Position numbers and translations under genes: made by a program. Source: Paraflavitalea sp. CAU 1676 (GTDB lineage Bacteria; Bacteroidota; Bacteroidia; Chitinophagales; Chitinophagaceae). Taken from it: a DNA stretch of 64,000 nucleotides. The notes beneath the pieces are model-generated. The model saw only the letters and a list, made by a program, of their open reading frames with translations. It made no database searches and was not told the DNA's origin. Where the stretch lies: assembly GCF_029223285.1 (NCBI RefSeq), contig NZ_JARHUJ010000004.1:248001-312000 (forward strand). Reading direction: 5' to 3'. Shown one piece after another: positions 10,501 through 17,124 of the stretch. Every line of letters begins with the position of its first letter. Position 1 is the first letter of the stretch.

Positions 10501-12577
10501 CCATACGGTGATACTCGACGGATTGAAGAATGTCAACAACCTCACCATCGAAGCGGGAGGCGTATTGAAAGGCAATGGCGCTTACGGCGGCAGTCCGGCC
10601 CCACAGGCCTTGCGCGTAGGTGCGGGCGCAGGGGCGGGAGTCGTTATTCGCAATGATGGCTTGCTGGGTGGCGATGCCAGTCCCGATGACTTGATCATCC
10701 TGGAGTTTACGGCCAACTGCGCCAGCGTTTTGGTCACCGGATCGGGCGTTACGAAGATCACCCGGCTGCGTCCGCTGTATCCCAACAGCAATCCGCTAAC
10801 GGTTACATTCGACCAGGACATGAGTCTTTCGTACAACAGCGGTGGTTTCACCGCTTATTACAACAATGCAGCCAATACAACGAGCGAAAACTTTACCTAT
10901 ATCATCAATGCCGGGAAAACGATTCGCATCACCAATGCTGCAGGCTCTTTCAATGCCACGCCCAACCCTACGCCCAATCCAGGTGGCAGGTATACCTACC
11001 TCATCAACGGCACACTCGACCTCAGCGCCACAACGGCGACCTCTCATGCCGTTCCGTTTTCTGCCAACGCCAATTCGCTGGTAGCCATTCGCGTTGGAAG
11101 CACCGGCCTGTTGAAATTGGGTACGGGCTTTAATACCGTCAATAGTGCACCCGGGGCTGCAAACGGAAAAGTGGAACTATCCATTGCCAACGGTGGAATG
11201 GTGGATGCAACGAAAACCACCAACTTCAATCTCGGCACGAATTATTTTATCACCGAAGGCAGCGGAGCGCTCCGGCGCGCAGTAGCTGCCACACCGGTGG
11301 TATTTCCGCTGGGCACTGCAGCTGGTACACCCAACCCGGTGAGCATCGCCAATACCGGCACGGCGGATAATTTCACCGTGCGGGTGAAAGCTTCAATTGA
11401 TCAGGCGCCCCCGGCTCCCCTTCATACACTCGGCACTCAATGGAATATTACCGAAGAAACGCCCGGTGGTTCCATCGTTGAACTTCGCCTTGGGTGGCTC
11501 ACCAGTACACAACCCACCGCATTCGATGCAACGAAGCCTGTATATGCCTTGCGATATAATGGAGCAACCTGGAAGCAAACAGCGGCAACACTTGCCGGCG
11601 CAGGCACCGAGGCCGATCCTGTGTATGCAACCGCAGCAGGGATCACCGAGTTCAACAACTTCATTGTTTCCAATTACTATTCAACCCTGGCCGCTACCGG
11701 CTCGCTGACCGCTTTTGCCCAAACCCACGGCACGCCTTCCGCAGCGCAAACCTATACCCTCAAAGGAACCAGCCTCACCGGGGATATCAGGATCACACCC
11801 ACCACAGGTTACGAAGTATCTGCCAATACGACCAATTGGTTCAATAGTACAACGCCGCTGGTCATCGCGCCCGTTAACGGAGCTGTGAATGCAACTGTTT
11901 CGGTGAGGCTCAATGCTGTATCGGCAGCCAGTTATACGGGCAACCTGGTGCATAGCAGTACCGGCGCACTCCCTGTAACCGTAGCCATAACGGGCACCAC
12001 GGTGGGTGCTCCTGCTATAACGCAGAGCGGCAGTATCGTTGGGTTCTCTCAAACATTGGGAGCGCCATCGGCCCCGCAAACGATCACCCTTGCAGGTCAA
12101 AACCTCATCGGCAAACTCTCCATTGCGGCACCTGTACATTATGAAATATCGGTGGATGGGGTAACCTGGGCCGGCAAAGACAAAACCCTCGAATTTACGC
12201 CTGCCTCCGGTGCCGTGACCGCCAGGGATATCCAGGTGCGCTTGCATGCCAGCGTTACAGGTCCTCACGACGGAGCTGTCATCATAGCCAGCAGTGGCCA
12301 TGCTGAGGTGCCGGTATTGCTTTCCGGCAATACCATGCCGGCTTTCAGCATCACTCCCAATCCTGCGCACGACTGGCTGGTTGTTTACCACCCCAGGCGT
12401 TATACCATCGGCAAATTGTACATCTATAACACGAATGGCCGCCCAATGGGTAACTATTATACACGCACATCGGCCAACAGTACCACGATCAATATCAGCG
12501 CACTGCCTGCCGGCGTATATTATATAGAACACCGGGTGCAAAACGAATTGTCGACCATGAAGTTCATCAAACTATAA
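7571..12577 (+). CDS. PL1 pectate lyase-CE8 pectinesterase fusion with T9SS C-terminal domain
   Basis: A 1668-residue secreted multidomain enzyme. I chose the ATG at 7571 because a normal signal peptide follows it, ending 'WQLTTAQT'; an upstream in-frame start at 7520 would add 17 unlikely residues. Domains in order: PL1 pectate lyase (about 36-480, starting 'IAFPGAEGAGRFATGGRG'); CE8 pectinesterase (about 497-810) with 'GGQDTV' near 630, 'NTDFIFGSA' near 654 and 'LGRPW' near 717, which keep the Gln, two Asp and Arg of the family; an Fn3-like domain (about 820-915); a long beta-rich region; two tandem repeats of about 105 residues (about 1375-1580); and a type A T9SS sorting domain (about 1590-1668, 'ITPNPAHDW' ... 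'LPAGVYYIE' ... 'KFIKL'). One surface enzyme would thus demethylate pectin and cut the product. Confidence 0.93.
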   Translation: MNRTYTLTRYHSILLSKLVVLLWLLGSWQLTTAQTIAFPGAEGAGRFATGGRGTATQPTQVFEVTSLGDDNTPGTLRYAVSASQTTYPHRTIVFRVAGTIHLTAKLNIRSNTTIAGQTAPGGGICIADHPVVISGDNVILRYVRIRMGDRYQDKGKVDGSGGDDVLGNLGNKNIIIDHCSISWSSDECLTIYRGDSVTIQWSIVSEPLNYSYHFEAGGTDYQEHGYGGIWGSKRGSFHHNLIAHVKGRAPRFAGSSTYAPATAGTENADFRNNVIYNWISYSTNGGDGGNYNVVNNYYKYGPSTSTGNSAGIPIRYMIMNPSKSDLPYPKVYLSGNYVDGSTDITSNNWKGIAMSGSSLADTGLSKVLQPFDIAPLNMHSATDAYQLVLQKAGALLPERDTLDQRIINDVKNRTGRVIDVQGGFPHGTPYAQTVNAWPNLAAGTPLADDDHDGMPNVWELARGLNPNDAADRATVNAVGYTNLEVYLNAIEPATAKADLVVAKDGSGHYTSLQAAIDAAPTGRTTPFIIYIKNGIYKEKINIPSNKPFIHLIGESVGNTIVTWDDYSGKVVGGTTIGTSTSATITISAADCLAADITFENATGYTGDGPQALAINVSGDRCAFKNCRFIGGQDTVLANGTGKRQYFRNCYIDGNTDFIFGSAIAVFDSCVIHPRDRVDGGSGGYVTAANTPQGQAYGYVFRDCRLTKNRGVTNYTLGRPWQNDASSTDASRAHNKTVFINSVMSASIRGEGWSAWDANTNTSVITYAEYKTKKWDGTLVSTGQRVSWSKQLTDAEAASYTLSSIFGSWDPCATLAGICSPQAVQLAVSNMRVQRGASQSTLSWNLSWPVADVKYDLYRSTDSIQFSKINEIMGGVDSVVAFSVTDALPQTGVTYYYFVQASRAGMESHKSHIVSVNTLKPLNGEFRSAASGHWTNAASGNGSNAASVWEKYTAATDTWELQPLGTAPNAVNVTIRAGHTVILDGLKNVNNLTIEAGGVLKGNGAYGGSPAPQALRVGAGAGAGVVIRNDGLLGGDASPDDLIILEFTANCASVLVTGSGVTKITRLRPLYPNSNPLTVTFDQDMSLSYNSGGFTAYYNNAANTTSENFTYIINAGKTIRITNAAGSFNATPNPTPNPGGRYTYLINGTLDLSATTATSHAVPFSANANSLVAIRVGSTGLLKLGTGFNTVNSAPGAANGKVELSIANGGMVDATKTTNFNLGTNYFITEGSGALRRAVAATPVVFPLGTAAGTPNPVSIANTGTADNFTVRVKASIDQAPPAPLHTLGTQWNITEETPGGSIVELRLGWLTSTQPTAFDATKPVYALRYNGATWKQTAATLAGAGTEADPVYATAAGITEFNNFIVSNYYSTLAATGSLTAFAQTHGTPSAAQTYTLKGTSLTGDIRITPTTGYEVSANTTNWFNSTTPLVIAPVNGAVNATVSVRLNAVSAASYTGNLVHSSTGALPVTVAITGTTVGAPAITQSGSIVGFSQTLGAPSAPQTITLAGQNLIGKLSIAAPVHYEISVDGVTWAGKDKTLEFTPASGAVTARDIQVRLHASVTGPHDGAVIIASSGHAEVPVLLSGNTMPAFSITPNPAHDWLVVYHPRRYTIGKLYIYNTNGRPMGNYYTRTSANSTTINISALPAGVYYIEHRVQNELSTMKFIKL

Positions 12578-12637
12578 TCGGTGGGATAGTACGGGATAGC
12601 TGCACAGCTTTAAAAACGTACTTTGCCCGCTTCACGA

Positions 12638-13645
12638 ATGGATAGCATGCGATCTATGATAAAAAGCTTTTACCTCCTGTTGACCCTGCTGCTCTTAGCA
12701 TCCGTTTCAATAGCACAGCCCACTACCTATCCTTCGTCATTCACGGTGGCGCAGGATGGCTCGGGCCAGTTCAAAACCATACAGGAAGCGGTTAATGCCG
12801 TGCGCGACTTGTCACAACAACAGGTTACCATCTTTATCAAAAAGGGAGTTTATCGCGAGAAGCTCGTCGTCCCGTCCTGGAAATGCCGCATCTCGTTGCT
12901 GGGTGAAAGTAAAGACAGCACCATCATCACCCATGCCGATTATTCGGGAAAAACCTATCCGGGCGTAGATCCGTACGGTAAGGACAAATACAGCACCTAC
13001 ACTTCTTACACGGTATTGATACAAGGCAATGATTGCACGGTCGAAAATCTGACCATCGAAAATACAGCGGGCAGGGTAGGGCAGGCAGTCGCCCTGCATG
13101 TGGAAGGCGACCGGTGCATCATCACCCGTTGCCGCCTGCTGGGCAACCAGGATACGCTCTACACCGCTACCGAAACGAGCCGGCAGCTTTACCGCGACTG
13201 TTATATTGAGGGCACTACGGATTTCATATTCGGTGAAGCCACGGTCGTGTTTGATCGCTGTACCATTAAAAGCCTCAGTAACTCGTACATTACGGCGGCC
13301 GCCACCACGCCCCGGCAGGCGTATGGCTTTGTCTTTCTGCATTGTACGCTCATTGCCGATACGGCAGCCAAAAAAGTGTTTCTTGGCCGGCCCTGGCGCC
13401 CATATAGCAAAACGGTTTTCCTGTACACCCATATGAGCGGCCATATCAACAAAGAAGGGTGGGACAACTGGCGCAACCCCGACAACGAGAAAACTGTATT
13501 GTATGCGGAATACCAAAGCGAAGGTCCTGGTGCACAACCAACTCAACGGGTAAAATGGTCAAAGCAGCTCACGGCAAAACAGGCAAAACAGTTCACAATA
13601 ATGAACATATTTGGCAATTGGCAACCAGCTGATAAGCCAAAATAA
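12638..13645 (+). CDS. Pectinesterase (CE8)
   Basis: About 335 residues with a hydrophobic signal peptide ending 'SVSIAQP'. All CE8 motifs are intact: 'GSGQFKTIQEAVNAV', 'LGNQDTLYT' (oxyanion Gln and acid/base Asp), 'TTDFIFGEA' (nucleophile Asp) and 'FLGRPWRPYS' (Arg). It hydrolyses the methyl esters of homogalacturonan, in the periplasm or at the surface. The start is uncertain: ATG at 12638, 12647 and 12656 are all in frame before the signal peptide. It follows the giant fusion after a 60-base gap in the same direction. It is related to the CE8 domain of the fusion but lacks the extra domains and the T9SS tail, so the two may act in different compartments. Confidence 0.92.
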   Translation: MDSMRSMIKSFYLLLTLLLLASVSIAQPTTYPSSFTVAQDGSGQFKTIQEAVNAVRDLSQQQVTIFIKKGVYREKLVVPSWKCRISLLGESKDSTIITHADYSGKTYPGVDPYGKDKYSTYTSYTVLIQGNDCTVENLTIENTAGRVGQAVALHVEGDRCIITRCRLLGNQDTLYTATETSRQLYRDCYIEGTTDFIFGEATVVFDRCTIKSLSNSYITAAATTPRQAYGFVFLHCTLIADTAAKKVFLGRPWRPYSKTVFLYTHMSGHINKEGWDNWRNPDNEKTVLYAEYQSEGPGAQPTQRVKWSKQLTAKQAKQFTIMNIFGNWQPADKPK

Positions 13646-13665
13646 GTCGATAATATTGTACCATT

Positions 13666-14682
13666 ATGAAATCGTTGATTTGTAGCTCACCCGGACAGTT
13701 TGAATACCAGGAAATACCCGCACCACAACCAGCCCCGGGGCAGGCCCTCATACGCATTCGCCGCATTGGAATTTGCGGCACTGATCTGCATGCCTTTGAA
13801 GGAACTCAGCCATTCTTCAGTTATCCGCGCATCCTTGGTCATGAACTGGCAGGCGAACTGGTAGATGCAGGAGGAGCAGCAGGGTTTGAAAAAGGCGAAA
13901 CAGTTTCTTTTATCCCGTATTTCAATTGTGGCACTTGTATCGCCTGTCGCTGTGGCAAGACGAACTGCTGCACCGATATCAAAGTATGTGGCGTGCACGT
14001 AGATGGTGGAATGGTAGAGTACCTGTCTGTTCCTGCCGATAAACTGTTGCATGGCGAAGGTCTTTCATTTGAAGCGCTTGCGCTTGTAGAGCCGCTGGCT
14101 ATCGGCGCGCATGGCTTGCGCCGTGCAGCTGTAGAAGCCGGAGAGTTTGTGCTGGTAGTGGGTGCAGGCCCCATTGGGTTGGGCATCATAGCACTGGCCG
14201 CCATCGCAGGCGCACAGGTCATCGCGCTCGATGTGAATGAGAACCGGCTTTCGTTTTGTACCCATAAACTAGGCGTAGAGCATACCATCAATGCCGCCAC
14301 ACAAGACGTCATGGAACGGCTTAAACAGATCACTAATGGCGATATGCCGACGGTGGTGATCGATGCCACCGGAAATGGGAAAGCCATCAACAACGCTTTT
14401 CAGTATATGGCGCATGGAGCACGTTATGTATTGGTAGGGCTTCAAAAAGGAGATATTTCCTTCAGCCATCCCGAATTCCACAAACGCGAAGCGACCCTCA
14501 TGAGCAGTCGCAATGCAACACGGGAAGACTTTGAACACGTGATACGCTGCATAAAGAACAATCAGATCGATCCGCTCACTTTTATAACCCATCGGGTAAA
14601 CTTCGAGCAAATCAAAGAGCAGTTTGCCGGTTGGCTCGATCCTGCCAACGGGGTCATCAAAGCGATGGTGTCTATCAATTAA
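13666..14682 (+). CDS. Zinc-dependent alcohol dehydrogenase, L-galactonate 5-dehydrogenase-like
   Basis: 338-residue medium-chain dehydrogenase. Visible features are 'GICGTDLHAFEG' with the catalytic zinc Cys, 'GHELAGE', a four-Cys structural zinc loop ('NCGTCIACRCGKTNCC') and the nucleotide-binding 'VVGAGPIGLG'. As far as I recall the Escherichia coli LgoD/YjjN sequence, the segments 'QPFFSYPRILGHE', 'VIDATGNGKAINN' and 'SHPEFHKREATLMSSRNAT' match it closely. That enzyme oxidises L-galactonate to D-tagaturonate, which UxaB at 33371 could reduce. The locus therefore suggests an L-galactonate entry into the galacturonate pathway. Other sugar-acid substrates remain possible, because members of this family are often misassigned. 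It is cytoplasmic, with no signal peptide, and sits inside an operon of exported enzymes. Confidence 0.78.
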   Translation: MKSLICSSPGQFEYQEIPAPQPAPGQALIRIRRIGICGTDLHAFEGTQPFFSYPRILGHELAGELVDAGGAAGFEKGETVSFIPYFNCGTCIACRCGKTNCCTDIKVCGVHVDGGMVEYLSVPADKLLHGEGLSFEALALVEPLAIGAHGLRRAAVEAGEFVLVVGAGPIGLGIIALAAIAGAQVIALDVNENRLSFCTHKLGVEHTINAATQDVMERLKQITNGDMPTVVIDATGNGKAINNAFQYMAHGARYVLVGLQKGDISFSHPEFHKREATLMSSRNATREDFEHVIRCIKNNQIDPLTFITHRVNFEQIKEQFAGWLDPANGVIKAMVSIN

Positions 14683-14706
14683 AAAATCAGTTCACAATAA
14701 CCTGCT

Positions 14707-16350
14707 ATGCGTTTTCCGGTTGCTACACTTGCCATAGCCTGCATACTGAGTCTTAGCCAGGCCGCCATTGCGCAAAACGTTACACCTGTTTCACAGGTGT
14801 GGGTACCCGACAATGGCAATGGAACTTATAAGAACCCGGTCATCGATGCCGACTACTCGGATCCCGATGCCACACGGGTAGGCGATGATTATTACCTCAT
14901 CGCTTCCAGCTTCGATGCAGTGCCCGGATTGCCCATCCTGCATTCCAAAGACCTGGTAAACTGGAGCATCATAGGCCATGCCCTGCACCGGCAGCCGCCC
15001 TTCGATCACTTTGCCAAAACACAACATGGCAATGGCGTGTGGGCGCCTGCCATTCGTCATCACAACGGCACGTTCTATATCTATTATCCCGATCCCGATT
15101 TCGGCATCTATGTAACCAAAGCCACCAATATCCGCGGGCCCTGGACCGATCCCGTACTCGTGGAAGCCGGCAAGGGATTAATTGATCCCTGCCCTCTCTG
15201 GGATGATGATGGAAAAGTGTACCTCACGCATGCCTATGCCGGCAGCCGGGCAGGCATCAAAAGCGTGATCGTGGTGAAAGAGATGAACGCCGCGGGCGAC
15301 AAAGTAACCAGTACCGGCGTACTGGTGTACGATGGCCACGCCACCGATCCTACGATAGAAGGCCCCAAAGCCTACAAACGCAACGGTTATTATTATCTCT
15401 TTGCACCGGCAGGCGGAGTTGCTACCGGCTGGCAGCTGGTGTTGCGATCAAAACATATATACGGCCCCTACGAACGCAAAGTAGTAATGGACCAGGGCAG
15501 CACCTCCATTAATGGTCCCCACCAGGGCGCATGGGTACAAACACCCACCGGAGAAGATTGGTTCCTGCATTTCCAGGATAAAGAGGCCTATGGACGTGTA
15601 GTGCACCTGCAGCCCATGAAGTGGGTCAACAACTGGCCCGTGATCGGGGTCGATAAAGATGGCGATGGCAAAGGCGAGCCCGTGCTGGTGTACAAGAAAC
15701 CCAACACCGGAAAGCCGCAGCCCCAATCCACACCGGCAGAGACCGACGAATTCAACGGCCCGGCCCTGGGCCTGCAATGGCAGTGGCAGGCCAATCCCAA
15801 AGCCACCTGGTCATTCCTTGATCCTTCACGAGGCGTGTTGCGCCTATTCTCCGATAAAGTACCCGATTCGGCAAAGAACCTGTGGGAGGTGCCCAACCTG
15901 TTACTGCAGAAATGGCCCGGCGAGTCATTCGCGATGAGCACCCGGCTAACCTTTACGCCCAACCCAAAACTGGAGAACGAAAGAGCGGGCCTGCTAGTCA
16001 TGGGACAGAGTTATGCGGCCCTCACGGTAAAGAAGAAAAAAGACGGCATCTGGCTCGTGTACAATACCTGCAAAGAGGCGTTTAAGGGAACGGCAGAAAC
16101 CGAAAAGGAACTGGTAAAACTGGGCGACAGCAGTGTTACAGTAACCTTAAGGGTACAAATACTACCTGGTGCATTGTGCCGTTTTGGATATAGTGTTGAG
16201 GGAAAAGAGTTTACAGATATCGAAACGCCGTTTAAGGCCGAGCCCGGCCGCTGGATCGGTGCTAAAACGGGCCTCTTCTGCACCCGCCCGGGGCAGATCA
16301 ATGACGCCGGCTTTGCCGATTTCGATTATTTCCGCGTTACCAAACCCTGA
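14707..16350 (+). CDS. GH43 glycosidase (arabinofuranosidase/xylosidase type) with C-terminal sandwich domain
   Basis: 547 residues with a signal peptide ending 'AAIAQN'. The five-bladed propeller carries the GH43 acidic residues in 'NPVIDADYSDPDATRVGDD' (base), 'IDPCPLWDDDGKVYLTHAY' (pKa modulator) and 'TIEGPKAYKRNGYYYL' (acid Glu, near residue 217). Residues about 345-545 form a concanavalin-like beta-sandwich of the kind seen at the end of beta-xylosidase-type GH43 enzymes. The probable role is removal of arabinofuranosyl or xylosyl side chains from pectin (arabinan, arabinogalactan or xylogalacturonan); the subfamily cannot be fixed by eye. It is the last gene of block A, 24 bases after the dehydrogenase. 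Confidence 0.88.
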   Translation: MRFPVATLAIACILSLSQAAIAQNVTPVSQVWVPDNGNGTYKNPVIDADYSDPDATRVGDDYYLIASSFDAVPGLPILHSKDLVNWSIIGHALHRQPPFDHFAKTQHGNGVWAPAIRHHNGTFYIYYPDPDFGIYVTKATNIRGPWTDPVLVEAGKGLIDPCPLWDDDGKVYLTHAYAGSRAGIKSVIVVKEMNAAGDKVTSTGVLVYDGHATDPTIEGPKAYKRNGYYYLFAPAGGVATGWQLVLRSKHIYGPYERKVVMDQGSTSINGPHQGAWVQTPTGEDWFLHFQDKEAYGRVVHLQPMKWVNNWPVIGVDKDGDGKGEPVLVYKKPNTGKPQPQSTPAETDEFNGPALGLQWQWQANPKATWSFLDPSRGVLRLFSDKVPDSAKNLWEVPNLLLQKWPGESFAMSTRLTFTPNPKLENERAGLLVMGQSYAALTVKKKKDGIWLVYNTCKEAFKGTAETEKELVKLGDSSVTVTLRVQILPGALCRFGYSVEGKEFTDIETPFKAEPGRWIGAKTGLFCTRPGQINDAGFADFDYFRVTKP

Positions 16351-16353
16351 TGG

Positions 16354-16369
16354 CCGGTAACGTTTGCGT
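16354..16369. promoter_or_regulatory. Candidate LacI/PurR-type operator upstream of the sigma factor
   Basis: The 16-base site matches the palindromic LacI/PurR consensus around a central CG. The right half 'gtttgcgt' is perfect and five of eight bases of the left half match. It lies 71 bases before the sigma-factor start. The 14-base core 'aacgtttgcgtaaa' (16359-16372) recurs at 28490-28503, upstream of the GH28 operon, followed in both cases by a run of A. The shared flank argues against chance. No LacI-type gene is in the window, so the regulator is unknown. Confidence 0.5.
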
Positions 16370-16395
16370 AAATAAAAAAAGGATAGAGAGGAAGA

Positions 16396-16407
16396 ATTAC
16401 CGGTAAT
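16396..16407. promoter_or_regulatory. Perfect 12-bp palindrome and -7-like element before the sigma factor
   Basis: 'attaccggtaat' is a perfect palindrome 33 bases upstream of the sigma-factor ATG. Six bases downstream 'tacacttg' (16413-16420) differs by one base from the Bacteroidota -7 consensus TAnnTTTG. The arrangement could be an operator beside a promoter. I see no good -33 element, so confidence is low. Confidence 0.3.
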
Positions 16408-16439
16408 CTGCCTACACTTGTCGGGACGATTGTAAACCT

Positions 16440-17081
16440 ATGTCCCATTGCTTGCGCCCCATACAGGATTCCATCTGTAAAGGACACGAACCTGCCCTTA
16501 CCGAGCTATACCGCTTATTCAGCAAACGCCTGCATCATTTTGCCCGCGCCATTACACGCTCTCCCGAACTGGCAGAAGAAATAGTAGAAGATGTGTTTGT
16601 AAAACTGTGGACCAACCGGGCCCGGGTAAACGATATTGAAAACCTCACCGTATACCTCTACGTTGCTACCAAGAACCAGGCTTTGAATGCCGTATCCCAA
16701 AAAGCACGCTCCCTCATACAAGCGCCTTTCGACGATCTCGACATAGAGACCGGCGATATGGCTGCCGACCCATATAATGAACTGGTAACGGCCGAGATCA
16801 TGAAGAAGATGCAGCAAGCAGTAGAGAACCTGCCTCCCCGCTGTAAGATCATCTTTAAATTGGTTCGTGAAGACGGTTTAAAACACCGCGAAGTAGCGGA
16901 AGTATTGAACATCTCCATTAATACCGTCGATGTGCAAATGGCCATTGCCATCAAAAAGATCTGCACAGCCCTCGGTATCGACCGCAACCTCCGGCAGGCC
17001 GATAAAGCAGCACGCACGAACGGCAAAATGCCCGATGTAGCGCTTTTGTTGTTCATCGTGGGTAATGGACCGCTCCTCTGA
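16440..17081 (+). CDS. ECF RNA polymerase sigma factor, Bacteroidetes family
   Basis: 213 residues. Region 2 is visible at 'LYRLFSKRLHHFARAITRS' and 'EEIVEDVFVKLWTNR', and region 4 at 'LPPRCKIIFKLVREDGLKH' followed by the helix-turn-helix 'VAEVLNISINTVDVQMAIA'. The hydrophobic C-terminus 'DVALLLFIVG' is common in the Bacteroidetes-specific ECF family that works with FecR-type anti-sigma factors and SusC transporters. Usually the FecR gene comes next. Here the only FecR gene starts 4.8 kb downstream, after a minus-strand GH28-like gene and two others. The likely job is transcription of a pectin transport operon in response to SusC occupancy, but the pairing with that FecR is inferred. Confidence 0.92.
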   Translation: MSHCLRPIQDSICKGHEPALTELYRLFSKRLHHFARAITRSPELAEEIVEDVFVKLWTNRARVNDIENLTVYLYVATKNQALNAVSQKARSLIQAPFDDLDIETGDMAADPYNELVTAEIMKKMQQAVENLPPRCKIIFKLVREDGLKHREVAEVLNISINTVDVQMAIAIKKICTALGIDRNLRQADKAARTNGKMPDVALLLFIVGNGPLL

Positions 17082-17124
17082 GCGCGATCCTGACCACAAC
17101 AAAAGCAATGAACCGCATACGCTG

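Noticed and set aside
11681-12541. 286-residue minus-strand frame
   Set aside because: It overlaps the tandem repeats and T9SS tail of the fusion gene and has no family features.
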